A stretch of 64,000 bases of DNA from Clostridium kluyveri (GTDB lineage Bacteria; Bacillota; Clostridia; Clostridiales; Clostridiaceae), in the NCBI RefSeq assembly GCF_001902295.1, contig NZ_CP018335.1, forward strand, positions 992,001-1,056,000. Reading direction: 5' to 3'. The notes beneath the pieces are model-generated. The model searched no databases and was not told the origin of the DNA. It saw nothing but the letters and a program-made list of their open reading frames with translations. The position numbers and the translations under genes are program-made. Positions 1-8,069 of this stretch are shown in pieces. Position 1 is the stretch's first letter. Each line of letters starts with the position of its first letter.

Positions 1-286
1 ATTCTATATAATCTGTATCGGAACTTGCCTGTGCAATAAGAGAAATAGGAGTTACAGATATTCTTTTATTTATTATGGGAATACCGTATTCCACTTCGAT
101 TTCCTGGGCAGTTTTAACTAGATTTTCAGCGCAAGTAGTTATTTTATCATATATTTTTGTACGTGCTTTTTTACCATCACTATCTATACAATCTAAAAGG
201 GATATTCCCATGGTTATAGTTCTTATATCTAAATTTTCTCTATGGATCATATCAATTGTTTCCAATATATTCTTAGTATTGATCAT
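1..286 (-). CDS. UPF0210 (DUF711) family protein, N-terminal part only
   Basis: The reverse strand reads a protein starting MINTKNILETIDMIHRE and continuing off the left edge of the window, so only about 95 N-terminal residues are visible. The segment NLDIRTITMGISLLDCID is typical of the UPF0210/DUF711 family, whose biochemical role is not firmly established. The ATG at 286 is preceded by a GAGGAG ribosome site. The gene follows the ACT-domain gene by 18 bases, which is the usual pairing of these two families, and both would be read from the glycine-riboswitch promoter. Family call is from sequence recognition; function is unknown. Confidence 0.85.
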   Translation of the reverse strand, partial: MINTKNILETIDMIHRENLDIRTITMGISLLDCIDSDGKKARTKIYDKITTCAENLVKTAQEIEVEYGIPIINKRISVTPISLIAQASSDTDYIE

Positions 287-304
287 TTTATCCAACTCCT
301 CAGT

Positions 305-574
305 TTAAATTTCATGCATGGAAGTAAATATATCTTCTCGTTGAATTTTGATAACTACATCAATTTTTTTTGCCTTATCTTCAAGGGCAGTTTTTAAATT
401 ACTAAAAGTTATATTCATTTGCGATAGGTCTACAAGCATTACCATGGTAAAGTAATCTTTTATGAGAGTTTGGTTTATGTCTAAGATATTTATATTATTT
501 TCATATAAAACAGAAGTTACATTATAGATAATACCTGTTTTATCCTCGCCAATTACAGTTATGAATGCTTTCAT
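305..574 (-). CDS. ACT domain protein, UPF0237 family
   Basis: A protein of 89 residues consisting almost entirely of one ACT domain: an N-terminal beta strand (MKAFITVIGEDKTGI), then a helix and two more strands. ACT domains bind small ligands, often amino acids, and the UPF0237 group is related to the GcvR-type regulators of glycine cleavage. It is the first gene behind a glycine riboswitch with its own terminator (620-842), so glycine is the most likely physiological signal; that ligand link is inferred from the riboswitch and not from the protein. UPF0210 follows immediately. The ATG at 574 has a GGAGATG site just upstream. Confident in the family, not in the role. Confidence 0.9.
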   Translation of the reverse strand: MKAFITVIGEDKTGIIYNVTSVLYENNINILDINQTLIKDYFTMVMLVDLSQMNITFSNLKTALEDKAKKIDVVIKIQREDIFTSMHEI

Positions 575-619
575 TATTTACATCTCCTTAATAGTTATTG
601 TATTGTTAATAATTTACCC

Positions 620-658
620 AGAAAAAATAAAATGAGACTAAAGATAAAATTAGTCTCT
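620..658 (-). terminator. Terminator of the glycine riboswitch leader
   Basis: On the reverse strand an 8-bp stem (GAGACTAA / TTAGTCTC) is followed by a U-rich run. It lies between the glycine aptamer and the ACT-domain gene, as expected for the expression platform of a transcriptional riboswitch. Confidence 0.75.
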
Positions 659-716
659 GGAAAACAGGTTTTAAGTATGCATCCATAAAAAATAGACAGA
701 AACTTAAAACATGAAA

Positions 717-842
717 TCCCCTGTCCTTTTTACCTGAGAGTTTCACCAAAATTTTGGCTTTCCCCTTCGGTGCTCTTAAAGAGTCTCTCCAGAGGTTCGT
801 CCAATAACGGTTTACAAAGTTACTCCCATTATCTTCATCCGT
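717..842 (-). promoter_or_regulatory. Glycine riboswitch (single aptamer)
   Basis: Read on the reverse strand, the leader contains CTCTGGAGAGA, then CACCGAAGGGG, then AAACTCTCAGG followed by AAAAGGACAG, which are the conserved blocks of the glycine aptamer in the right order. Only one complete aptamer is seen; the 5' part (about 800-842) could form the short ghost-aptamer helix found in singlet versions. The terminator at 620-658 lies downstream, so control is probably transcriptional. The regulated genes are the ACT-domain protein and UPF0210, not the usual gcv or alanine/glycine symporter genes. Confidence 0.88.
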
Positions 843-863
843 TCTTATTAAATTAATAAAATG

Positions 864-892
864 ATTATAACACTTTTAAACAGTCAATTCAA
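864..892 (-). promoter_or_regulatory. Promoter for the glycine riboswitch transcript
   Basis: On the reverse strand TTGAAT (887-892) and TATAAT (864-869) are separated by 17 bases, a good sigma-A promoter, starting transcription just before the riboswitch. Confidence 0.6.
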
Positions 893-915
893 ATCAATTG
901 TAAATTGACAGAATG

Positions 916-945
916 TTGACAAAAATACAAGGTATATGTTAGAAT
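916..945 (+). promoter_or_regulatory. Promoter of the opuA operon
   Basis: TTGACA (916-921) and TAGAAT (940-945) are spaced 18 bases apart. A second TTGACA lies at 905-910. The promoter is divergent from, and only about 25 bases away from, the glycine-riboswitch promoter. Confidence 0.6.
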
Positions 946-961
946 AAAGCGATCTTTAGTT

Positions 962-988
962 ACAACTTTTAAATATATTTAAAGTTGT
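962..988 (+). promoter_or_regulatory. Inverted repeat in the opuA 5' leader, possible operator
   Basis: ACAACTTT and AAAGTTGT flank the self-complementary AAATATATTT, giving a near-perfect palindrome just after the expected transcription start. A repressor of the GbsR/OpcR type, known for compatible-solute genes, could bind here, but no regulator gene is adjacent, so this is a guess from position and symmetry. Confidence 0.4.
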
Positions 989-1037
989 TAGTTTAGAAGA
1001 TTGTAGTTATTATTCTAAATTGGATAGGGAGAATATT

Positions 1038-2222
1038 ATGTCACAAATAGAAGTAAAAAATGTATATAAGATTTTCGGGAAAAATCCTAAAAGGGTAATT
1101 TCACTTTTGGAAAAAGGAATGACAAAAAATGAAATACATAATAAGACAGGAAATGCTGTAGGCGTAAATAATGCTAGTTTTCAAGTAAACGAAGGTGAAT
1201 TTTTTGTAATTATGGGTCTATCAGGAAGTGGTAAATCTACTTTAATAAGATGCCTGAATAGATTAATAGATGCAACAAGTGGCATGATATTAATTGATGG
1301 AGAAGATATATTAAAATGCAGTGAAGATAAACTTCGTGAAATCAGGCGAAAAAAAATAGCCATGGTATTTCAAAATTTCGCTCTTTTTCCCCATAGAACC
1401 ATATGCAGTAATGTAGAATATGGATTGGAAATACAGGGAATTGACTTAAAAGTAAGAAAAGAGAAGGCATATAATGCTTTAGAATTGGTGGGGTTAAAAG
1501 GATATGAGGAAAGTATGCCTGATGAATTGAGCGGAGGTATGAAACAGAGAGTTGGACTTGCTAGAGCTTTAGCAACGGATGCAGGTATACTGTTAATGGA
1601 TGAAGCATTCAGTGCGTTAGATCCGTTGATACGCAAAGAGATGCAAGAAGAGATGCTGCAGTTGCAATCAAGAATGCATAAAACTGTGATATTTATAACT
1701 CATGATTTGGATGAGGCACTGAGATTAGGTGATAGAATTGCCATAATGAAGGACGGAAATATAGAGCAAATTGGTACATCAGAAAATATATTGACCCATC
1801 CTGCTAACAAGTATGTAAAGAGGTTTGTACAGGATGTGGATAGGACCAAAATAATCACTGCATCGGCTATAATGGAAAAATCCAAGGCAATTATTCTTTC
1901 TAAAGATGGTCCTAAATCAGCAGTAAGACTTATGAAAGATGAAGGCATATCCAGTATTTATGTAACAGATAAGTATAGAAAATTAAAGGGAATAGTAAGG
2001 ATAGACGATACCATAGAACTGGTAGAGCAGAGAGTTTCTAATATAGAAAGTATACTTATAACTGAAGTTCCTACAACATCACCAGATACATCCATATCGG
2101 ATCTATTGTCTGTTGCAAAAGATGCAGTATATCCAATAGCAGTGGTAGACGAAGACCACATTATGTTGGGAATTATAAAAAGGTCTACTATTATAGCGGG
2201 AATAGCAAGAGAGGAGGACTGA
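1038..2222 (+). CDS. opuAA: Glycine betaine/proline ABC transporter, ATP-binding subunit
   Basis: A protein of 394 residues. The ATPase domain has Walker A GLSGSGKST, signature LSGGMKQRVGLARA and Walker B LLMDEAFSALDP. A C-terminal region from about residue 270 holds two CBS modules, as in OpuAA/ProV, where they sense ionic strength. It energises uptake of glycine betaine or proline as osmoprotectants at the cell membrane. An upstream TTG at 1020 is possible, but the ATG at 1038 has the proper GGGAGA site and is preferred. It is the first gene of a three-gene operon with the permease and binding protein, spaced by 1 and 23 bases. Confidence 0.95.
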   Translation: MSQIEVKNVYKIFGKNPKRVISLLEKGMTKNEIHNKTGNAVGVNNASFQVNEGEFFVIMGLSGSGKSTLIRCLNRLIDATSGMILIDGEDILKCSEDKLREIRRKKIAMVFQNFALFPHRTICSNVEYGLEIQGIDLKVRKEKAYNALELVGLKGYEESMPDELSGGMKQRVGLARALATDAGILLMDEAFSALDPLIRKEMQEEMLQLQSRMHKTVIFITHDLDEALRLGDRIAIMKDGNIEQIGTSENILTHPANKYVKRFVQDVDRTKIITASAIMEKSKAIILSKDGPKSAVRLMKDEGISSIYVTDKYRKLKGIVRIDDTIELVEQRVSNIESILITEVPTTSPDTSISDLLSVAKDAVYPIAVVDEDHIMLGIIKRSTIIAGIAREED

Positions 2223-2223
2223 T

Positions 2224-3048
2224 TTGTTTACATTTCACGTAGGACCATTTTTTGAATTTATCGTTAATTGGCTTACAGATAATATGGAACCGTTTTTTCA
2301 CTTAATAACGTTAATTAACAGTACACTTATAGAAGGATTGGAAACTGTACTTTTATCTGTTCCAAGTATAATTGTTATAATAGTGTTTTCTTTATTGGCT
2401 TTAAAATTATCAGGTAAAAAAGTAGCTGTATTTACTGCCATTGGGTTATTATTTATAGATTGTATAGAATTGTGGCCTCAGACAATGGAAACACTTGCAT
2501 TGGTTATTGTCTCAACGTTAATATCTCTAATAATTGGCATACCTCTTGGAATACTGGCATCAAGGAGTGAAGGTTTTAATAGAGTGATACGACCAATATT
2601 AGATTTCATGCAGACAATGCCGGCTTTTGTATATTTGATACCGGCAGTTTTATTCTTTGGAATGGGAAAAGTGCCAGGAGCAATTTCAACTGTAATATTT
2701 TCCATGCCGCCTGCAGTAAGACTTACCAATTTAGGAATTAGACAAGTACCTGAGGATGTTATAGAAGCAGCTAGGTCTTTTGGCTCCACTAATAGTCAGA
2801 TGCTTTATAAAGTACAAATTCCCATAGCGTTACCTACAATATTGGCGGGGGTAAATCAAACAATAATGCTTTCTCTTTCAATGGTTGTTATTTCAGCCAT
2901 GATAGGGGCAGGCGGACTTGGAAGGGAAGTTTATAATGGTATAACTCAGATGGAAATAGGCAGTGGCTTTGAGAGTGGTATTGCTGTTGTAATTCTGGCA
3001 ATGGTATTAGATAGAATAACTCAATCATTAGGCCACAAAAAGAAATAA
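2224..3048 (+). CDS. opuAB: Glycine betaine/proline ABC transporter, permease
   Basis: A protein of 274 residues with several hydrophobic membrane segments and the EAA loop (EAARSFGSTNSQMLYKVQIP) that docks on the ATPase. It belongs to the OpuAB/ProW permease family. The N-terminal stretch FHVGPFFEFIVNWLTDN matches the amphipathic start of these permeases. Translation begins at a TTG two bases after the opuAA stop codon, with GAGGAGG upstream, so the two subunits are translationally coupled. Membrane component of the betaine importer. Confidence 0.93.
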   Translation: MFTFHVGPFFEFIVNWLTDNMEPFFHLITLINSTLIEGLETVLLSVPSIIVIIVFSLLALKLSGKKVAVFTAIGLLFIDCIELWPQTMETLALVIVSTLISLIIGIPLGILASRSEGFNRVIRPILDFMQTMPAFVYLIPAVLFFGMGKVPGAISTVIFSMPPAVRLTNLGIRQVPEDVIEAARSFGSTNSQMLYKVQIPIALPTILAGVNQTIMLSLSMVVISAMIGAGGLGREVYNGITQMEIGSGFESGIAVVILAMVLDRITQSLGHKKK

Positions 3049-3071
3049 ATTCTTAGGGGGTATAATAAATT

Positions 3072-3968
3072 ATGAACAAAGAATTAAAAAAACTTGTTGT
3101 ATTAGCTTTTTCAATTATATTAGTCATAGGCACATTATCTGGCTGTGGTAATACTATAGGTGATGCCAATGATAAGGAATCAAAAAGAACAGTTAAATTA
3201 GTATATGTGAACTGGGCGGAAGGAATTGCCATGACAAATCTGGTAAGTGCCATATTACAGGATAAAATGGGATATAAAGTTGACATGAAACAAGGGGATG
3301 TTGGAATGGTATTTACTTCTCTGTCTAGTGGTGACATGGATGTATTTTTAGATGGATGGCTTCCGCTTACCCACAAGGATTATATGGACAAGTATAAAGG
3401 AAAATTGGACAATTTAGGTGTTAATTTTGAAAACGCAAAAATCGGATTGGTTGTTCCAAGCTATATGAACATAAATAGTATTGAAGAATTAAATGGCATT
3501 AAAGACGAATTAGATGGTAAAATAGTGGGAATAGACGCAGGTGCAGGTATAATGAAAGTCACTAATAAAGCCATAAAAGAATATAACTTAAACTATGAAC
3601 TTCTTGAAGGCAGTGGAGCCACCATGACTGCTATGCTGAAGAAGGCAGAAGACAAAAAAGGACCTATTGTGGTTACAGGATGGAAGCCTCACTGGAAATT
3701 TGCCACTTGGGATCTTAAATTTCTTGATGATCCTAAAGGAGTGTTTGGTGAAACAGAAAATATTTATACTATAACCAGAACTGGATTTGAAAAAGATATG
3801 CCAGAAGTTGCACAATTTCTAAAGAATTTCAAAATGAACGATCAGCAGCTAGGAAGTTTAATGGGAGATATCAAAGACAATGCTAGTAAAGAACCTATAG
3901 ATGTTGCAAGAGAATGGATGAAAAATAATGAAGAATTGGTTAATAGCTGGGTGCCAAAAAGTAAATAG
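3072..3968 (+). CDS. opuAC: Glycine betaine-binding lipoprotein of the OpuA importer
   Basis: A protein of 298 residues with a signal peptide ending in the lipobox LSGCGN, so it is lipid-anchored outside the membrane. The body is an OpuAC/ProX-type binding domain: the VNWAEGIAMTNLV start, the DVFLDGWLP segment and a W-rich late region (GWKPHWKFATWDLKFLDDP) supply the aromatic residues that form the cage for quaternary ammonium compounds in this family. A strong AGGGGG site precedes the ATG. Last gene of the operon, followed by a terminator. Substrate is probably glycine betaine; other betaines cannot be excluded. Confidence 0.94.
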   Translation: MNKELKKLVVLAFSIILVIGTLSGCGNTIGDANDKESKRTVKLVYVNWAEGIAMTNLVSAILQDKMGYKVDMKQGDVGMVFTSLSSGDMDVFLDGWLPLTHKDYMDKYKGKLDNLGVNFENAKIGLVVPSYMNINSIEELNGIKDELDGKIVGIDAGAGIMKVTNKAIKEYNLNYELLEGSGATMTAMLKKAEDKKGPIVVTGWKPHWKFATWDLKFLDDPKGVFGETENIYTITRTGFEKDMPEVAQFLKNFKMNDQQLGSLMGDIKDNASKEPIDVAREWMKNNEELVNSWVPKSK

Positions 3969-4035
3969 AGAGATGTAAATTTTGACTTATTTCTAACTGT
4001 ATTTTATTGAACACTGGAATATATGAATGTAGGAC

Positions 4036-4074
4036 AAAAAGGGGTTTACGGAATGTTTATGTAACCCCTTTTTT
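4036..4074 (+). terminator. Terminator after opuAC
   Basis: The stem GGGGTTTAC / GTAACCCC is flanked by A and T runs, so it may work in both directions. The rest of the 3969-4297 gap shows no gene; a TATACT at 4267-4272 may be the -10 of the next gene. Confidence 0.8.
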
Positions 4075-4297
4075 GATCTATCTAAGCCATCAACATTATA
4101 TTTGAGGCTGTAGCTTCAGAGCCAATTTTAAGTCTCAAGCTTTATTAGCACATCTATTGTGATAATGGAATATATTTTATTTTCATTTTTCTTATCTGAA
4201 ATAACCCTACAATAATTTTGCACTGACAGTCTGTAGAAATTGTAAATTTACTTAAGATTTATGGTGTATACTAGATGTTAATAAGGAAGTGATATAT

Positions 4298-5041
4298 ATG
4301 GAAAATTTATCAGGAAAAGTAGCAGTGGTTACTGGAGCATCAAGAGGTATAGGGAGAAGTATTGCAGTAAATTTAGCTAGATGTGGTGCTTTAGTGGCAG
4401 TAAATTATATTAAAAATGAAAAAGAGGCTTGCAAGACTTTAGATATGGTAAAACAGGAGGGGTCTAATGGAATAATAGTACAGGGAGATGTGAGCTTATA
4501 TGATAGTGCTAAAAAAATAATGAAAATCACTTTGAGCAATATGGGTAGGATAGATATATTGGTAAATAATGCAGGTATATCCAAGGTAGGCCTTTTTATA
4601 GATATGAGAGAAAATGAATGGCAGCAGATAATAGACATTAACCTTAAGGGAGTGCTTAATTGTACCCATTGTGTATTAGAACACATGATCTCAAGAAAAT
4701 CAGGTTCCATAGTAAACATATCTTCTATGTGGGGAAAAGTAGGGGCATCTTGTGAGTCTATTTATTCTGCATCTAAGGGAGCTGTAAATCTTTTTACAAA
4801 GTCTATAGCCAAGGAAATGGGGCCTTCTAACATAAGAATAAATGCTGTGGCACCTGGTGTTATCGATACAGAGATGAATTCATGGCTTCAGGAGGAAGAA
4901 AGAAAAAATCTAATAGAGGAGATACCTATAGGTAGATTTGGAAAAAGTGATGATATAGGAAAAATTGTATGTTTTTTAGCAGGAGAATCATCTCAGTATA
5001 TAACGGGTCAGATAATAACTGTAGATGGAGGTATGATTTAG
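4298..5041 (+). CDS. Short-chain dehydrogenase/reductase, FabG-like
   Basis: A protein of 247 residues of the classical SDR family. It has the cofactor motif TGASRGIGRS near the N terminus, NNAG at about residue 86, the catalytic Ser in NISSMWG and the YSASK catalytic pair. The C-terminal TGQIITVDGGM is typical of FabG-like 3-oxoacyl-ACP or acetoacetyl-CoA reductases, which use NAD(P)H. Substrate cannot be fixed from sequence, and the gene stands alone, not in a fatty-acid cluster. A GTG at 4289 is in frame, but the AAGGAAG site fits the ATG at 4298. Confidence 0.85.
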   Translation: MENLSGKVAVVTGASRGIGRSIAVNLARCGALVAVNYIKNEKEACKTLDMVKQEGSNGIIVQGDVSLYDSAKKIMKITLSNMGRIDILVNNAGISKVGLFIDMRENEWQQIIDINLKGVLNCTHCVLEHMISRKSGSIVNISSMWGKVGASCESIYSASKGAVNLFTKSIAKEMGPSNIRINAVAPGVIDTEMNSWLQEEERKNLIEEIPIGRFGKSDDIGKIVCFLAGESSQYITGQIITVDGGMI

Positions 5042-5156
5042 CTGAAAAGGAAATTTTTATATTTACATAGTTAGTAGTTTACTAAAGTAATATTTATATT
5101 AAACGATAAATAAAATAAGTTATAGGTATTTAGTTTAAAAATTTAAATATTATAGG

Positions 5157-6005
5157 ATGAAAAAAATTATGTATAAGATTATAATGCTGGATGATACGGC
5201 TTATGTTAGATATAGAGTAAAGGATATTTTGGAAGGTATAGGGATGGAATTATGTGAGTCAGGAACTTCTTTTGATTTTTTTAATAAATTATATGACAAT
5301 AAGAAAGAATTAAATTTAATAATATTGGAAGTAGGACTCAGTAGTGAAGACGGTTTTAGTGTGCTTAGAAAAATAAAAGGTAGGGGTTTAAACATACCTG
5401 TAATGGTACTTACTAAATTAAGTGATAGAAGTTCTTTTATAAAATGCATAAAAGAAGGTACTTCGGATTATATATTAAAACCTTTTAATAATAAATTGTT
5501 AATTGACAGAATATCTAAGCTTGTAGTCTGTCACGAAAATTCAAATAAACCAGAGGAAATAATACATTTAAACTTCCAACAGTATATTGTTAGACAAGTT
5601 ACTAAATGTAAAGCGGAAAGTAAGAAATTTTCAATTATTATGGTAAGTCTAATAAAAGAACATTTTACAGAATTAGATGAGAAGATAGAGGTAAGAGATA
5701 GGTATCTTATTTTAATAGATTTTCTTTATAATCAACTAAAAGTTATTTTTAAAATATCAGATTTATTTGAAAAATACGGATTGTCAACTTTTGTAGGGGT
5801 ACTTCCCGATTGTGATGAGAAAAAAATTATTTCAATTATAAATAGTATGAAATTGATTTATACTAAATTAAAAGCAATAGATAAAAGATATAGTGAATAT
5901 ACCCTTCAATGCAGTTTTGTGGTATTCCCAGAAGATGGTGAGGACAAACAACAATTACTAGATAAACTGACTGTTAAAATGAAGTTAGAAATGATTAGAA
6001 GTTGA
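5157..6005 (+). CDS. Response regulator-like protein: receiver domain with Glu at the phospho-site plus degenerate GGDEF
   Basis: A protein of 282 residues. Residues 6-120 form a CheY-like receiver: the acidic pair DD at 12-13, the Thr in VLTKLS and the conserved Lys at 108 (LKPF) are present, but the phospho-acceptor Asp is replaced by Glu58 (LIILEVGL). From about residue 140 the protein resembles a GGDEF domain, but the signature is GLSTF (208-212), so cyclase activity is not expected. It looks like a phosphorylation-independent signalling protein or a c-di-GMP/GTP sensor remnant. No histidine kinase is adjacent. The start is uncertain: no clear ribosome site, and an ATG at 5169 is the alternative. 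Confidence 0.75.
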   Translation: MKKIMYKIIMLDDTAYVRYRVKDILEGIGMELCESGTSFDFFNKLYDNKKELNLIILEVGLSSEDGFSVLRKIKGRGLNIPVMVLTKLSDRSSFIKCIKEGTSDYILKPFNNKLLIDRISKLVVCHENSNKPEEIIHLNFQQYIVRQVTKCKAESKKFSIIMVSLIKEHFTELDEKIEVRDRYLILIDFLYNQLKVIFKISDLFEKYGLSTFVGVLPDCDEKKIISIINSMKLIYTKLKAIDKRYSEYTLQCSFVVFPEDGEDKQQLLDKLTVKMKLEMIRS

Positions 6006-6007
6006 AT

Positions 6008-6052
6008 TAAAAAAGAATCCCTATTTTAATCCGTTTGTGGAGATTCTTTTTC
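6008..6052. terminator. Bidirectional terminator between convergent genes
   Basis: A-run, AGAATC, loop, GATTCT and T-run lie between the 3' ends of the receiver-domain gene and the leftward CHAP gene, and can serve both. Confidence 0.65.
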
Positions 6053-6064
6053 AATAAAGTAAAA

Positions 6065-7384
6065 TTATATATTTATATAGTCTGAATGAACATATCCAAC
6101 TGTAGAGCCCCATTGTATTTTATACCATCTACCTTCAGTATCTAAAATTGTAACACTAGTTCCATTTGGCAGTGTGGTAAGAATACGGCCTGTCCAAGGA
6201 TTATTCCTTAAGTTTAATACTGAAGAACTATTGCTTAAAGTTACTGTTCCGGTTTGGCTGCTAGTCGATGATTGGCTTGTAGAGGTATTTGTAGCTGCTA
6301 CATTAGATGGAGCTGCAGTTTGTGAAGTACTTATATAACTTGAATATACATATCCTGTAGTACTATTTACAGATACCTTGTACCAGCTTCCGTTAGATTC
6401 TAAAATATTTACAGCGGTTCCGTTAGGGAGAGAGGATATTATATTACCTTGAGGTGTACTTCTCAAGTTCAATGTAGAAGAGGCAGTGCTTAATTTAACA
6501 TATCCTGAACCTGTTGAAGTACTGCTTCCTGAATTCTGTGATGATGAATTAGAAGAAAGCTGCTGAACTGCACTATTGGTGGAACTGGCGCCTGAACTTA
6601 TATAATTGGAACTAACATATCCATAAGACGAATTTAATTTGATTTTATACCAATCGCCGATAGTTCCTACGATTTGAACCGTTTCCCCTTTTTTCAAATA
6701 ACCTAGTATTGAGAAAGAAGTGCCTGCTCCATTTCTTATATTTAAAACTGAACTGTTATTTGATATATTTACCACTCCACTTTGATAAGTACCATTACTT
6801 ACAGGTTGGTATGTATCTGTAGAAGAACTGCTGCTTTCATTAGAATTAGAACCAGAAGATGCCTGAGTAGTACCTTCACCTACATATATGTATCCTTTAA
6901 GATATAAATTTCCCCTGTTCTTTATGGCTTCTTTTGAAATAGTTTTTATATTCCCATCATAGCTTCCACGTACACTAAAGTTACCTTCATTAAAATATAT
7001 AGTATCGCCATCTACTTCTTCTACAAACCCCACATGTCCATAACCTACTGAGCCGCCGCCCCATACGATTATGGAATTTGCCTTTGGTTCTGAACCATAG
7101 GAATATACATTATCTTTAGCATTGGCATACCACCAATCTACTGCATTACCATAAAATTCTGAAGGAAGTGCAATTCCCAATTTTTCAAGAACACGTCCAT
7201 AGGTAAACCAGGTGCATTGACCTGCATATCCACACTTTGCAAATATATTTCCCACTGCAGTATACGCACTGCTTTGTATATTTGGTAAATCACTGGAAGC
7301 ATGTACAGTATTTACTATATTTTTACTGTTCATAATAGCTGTTGAAATAAAAAAAGCAAATACTAACTTTTTAGATCTATTCAT
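6065..7384 (-). CDS. Secreted cell-wall hydrolase: CHAP domain followed by three SH3b repeats
   Basis: A protein of 439 residues. A signal peptide (residues 1 to about 29) is followed by a CHAP amidase/endopeptidase domain with the candidate catalytic Cys57 (AGQCTWFTYGR) and His117 (GYGHVGFVEEV). Three bacterial SH3 domains follow, separated by Ser/Thr/Asn-rich linkers; each has the pattern LNLR...G.WYKI...GYV.S.YI. Such proteins cut peptidoglycan peptides, with SH3b domains binding the wall. Probably a role in growth or separation, or competition; the target bond is not deducible. A strong AGGGGG site precedes the ATG. The low-complexity linkers are typical for the type. Confidence 0.9.
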   Translation of the reverse strand: MNRSKKLVFAFFISTAIMNSKNIVNTVHASSDLPNIQSSAYTAVGNIFAKCGYAGQCTWFTYGRVLEKLGIALPSEFYGNAVDWWYANAKDNVYSYGSEPKANSIIVWGGGSVGYGHVGFVEEVDGDTIYFNEGNFSVRGSYDGNIKTISKEAIKNRGNLYLKGYIYVGEGTTQASSGSNSNESSSSSTDTYQPVSNGTYQSGVVNISNNSSVLNIRNGAGTSFSILGYLKKGETVQIVGTIGDWYKIKLNSSYGYVSSNYISSGASSTNSAVQQLSSNSSSQNSGSSTSTGSGYVKLSTASSTLNLRSTPQGNIISSLPNGTAVNILESNGSWYKVSVNSTTGYVYSSYISTSQTAAPSNVAATNTSTSQSSTSSQTGTVTLSNSSSVLNLRNNPWTGRILTTLPNGTSVTILDTEGRWYKIQWGSTVGYVHSDYINI

Positions 7385-7638
7385 ACTTGTGTACCCCCTG
7401 AAAACATAATATGAATTTAAATCATATTTAATCTAATAATAAATAAACAAACTCTTAAAAGATTATCGTAGATTAATAAAGAATATTTAATAGAATATTT
7501 AATATAATTATACTATTTTTTTCATATTATTTCATCCTATAATTAAAACTTTTTTAACTTATTTTGTAATTCTATAGAAATTGTAATGTTATAAAAATTT
7601 TAAATTATACAAATAAATAAAAAATATAAAATTTGCTG
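7385..7638. other. AT-rich non-coding stretch
   Basis: Very AT-rich DNA between the 5' end of the CHAP gene and the aro promoter. The CHAP promoter should be here on the reverse strand, but no convincing -35/-10 pair stands out. No ORF seen. Confidence 0.5.
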
Positions 7639-7666
7639 TTGACATAGAGATAAAAAATGTTATAAT
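7639..7666 (+). promoter_or_regulatory. Promoter of the aromatic amino acid operon
   Basis: TTGACA (7639-7644) and TATAAT (7661-7666) with a 16-base spacer. It would start a leader of about 430 nt before aroF. A hairpin (TTTACAGGA / TCCTGTGAA) forms near the 5' end of this leader at about 7691-7720. Confidence 0.75.
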
Positions 7667-7791
7667 TAAGAACAAATAGAATATATCACTTTACAGGATT
7701 AAATTGAAATTCCTGTGAATGTTTTGTTTAAGTATTTTTTAAATATTTTATAAAATTATTGTAATAGTAACTTTTGTGGAGGTTAGGTATA

Positions 7792-7944
7792 ATGGAAAAT
7801 ATCATCGGAAAGGAAAGAGAAGCAGTAGTAAATAATAATTCATATTATTTTAACTTTACTTTTAGCTGGGGCTATTTTTATTTTAGCGCTGGTTATGTTT
7901 GCTTCCCTAAAAAAATAAAGTTTCCTTCTGATGAGTTAGGATAA
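7792..7944 (+). CDS. Aromatic-rich leader peptide of the aro operon (50 aa)
   Basis: A short ORF with a good GGAGG site encodes 50 residues. Twelve of the 21 residues between positions 18 and 38 are aromatic: YYF, then F, F, W, YFYF, Y and F (the stretch begins NSYYFNFTFSWGYFYF). It sits between a strong promoter and an intrinsic terminator (8003-8033) directly upstream of aroF. This is the expected structure of ribosome-mediated attenuation sensing Tyr, Phe and Trp charging: stalling in the aromatic run would prevent the terminator. The antiterminator pairing could not be worked out by eye. The alternative is a small hydrophobic membrane protein, but position and codon content favour a leader. 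Confidence 0.75.
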   Translation: MENIIGKEREAVVNNNSYYFNFTFSWGYFYFSAGYVCFPKKIKFPSDELG

Positions 7945-8002
7945 ATTATAAAAATGCATGATTAAAGAAATTTTTATATACAGTGTGTATTTAGTTAATT
8001 CA

Positions 8003-8033
8003 AACAAGGCTCATTAGAGCCTTGTTTTTTATT
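8003..8033 (+). terminator. Attenuator terminator upstream of aroF
   Basis: Perfect stem AACAAGGCTC / GAGCCTTGTT with an ATTA loop-side spacer and a following T run, 59 bases after the leader-peptide stop codon and about 75 bases before aroF. Confidence 0.85.
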
Positions 8034-8034
8034 T

Positions 8035-8069
8035 GGAAATAACTTCTAAAGCTAGCATAGAAGTTATCC
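8035..8069 (+). promoter_or_regulatory. Second hairpin in the aroF leader
   Basis: ATAACTTCTA and TAGAAGTTAT form a 10-bp stem, extended by GG/CC, between the terminator and the aroF ribosome site. It has no T run, so it is not a terminator; it may stabilise the 5' end of the read-through mRNA. Confidence 0.45.

Noticed and set aside
75..308. Forward ORF of 77 codons at the left edge
   Set aside because: It is antisense to the UPF0210 gene, which has clear family motifs and a ribosome site.
7667..8035. T-box in the aroF leader
   Set aside because: No T-box core (GGTGG-ACCGCG) present; the leader-peptide model explains the terminator better.
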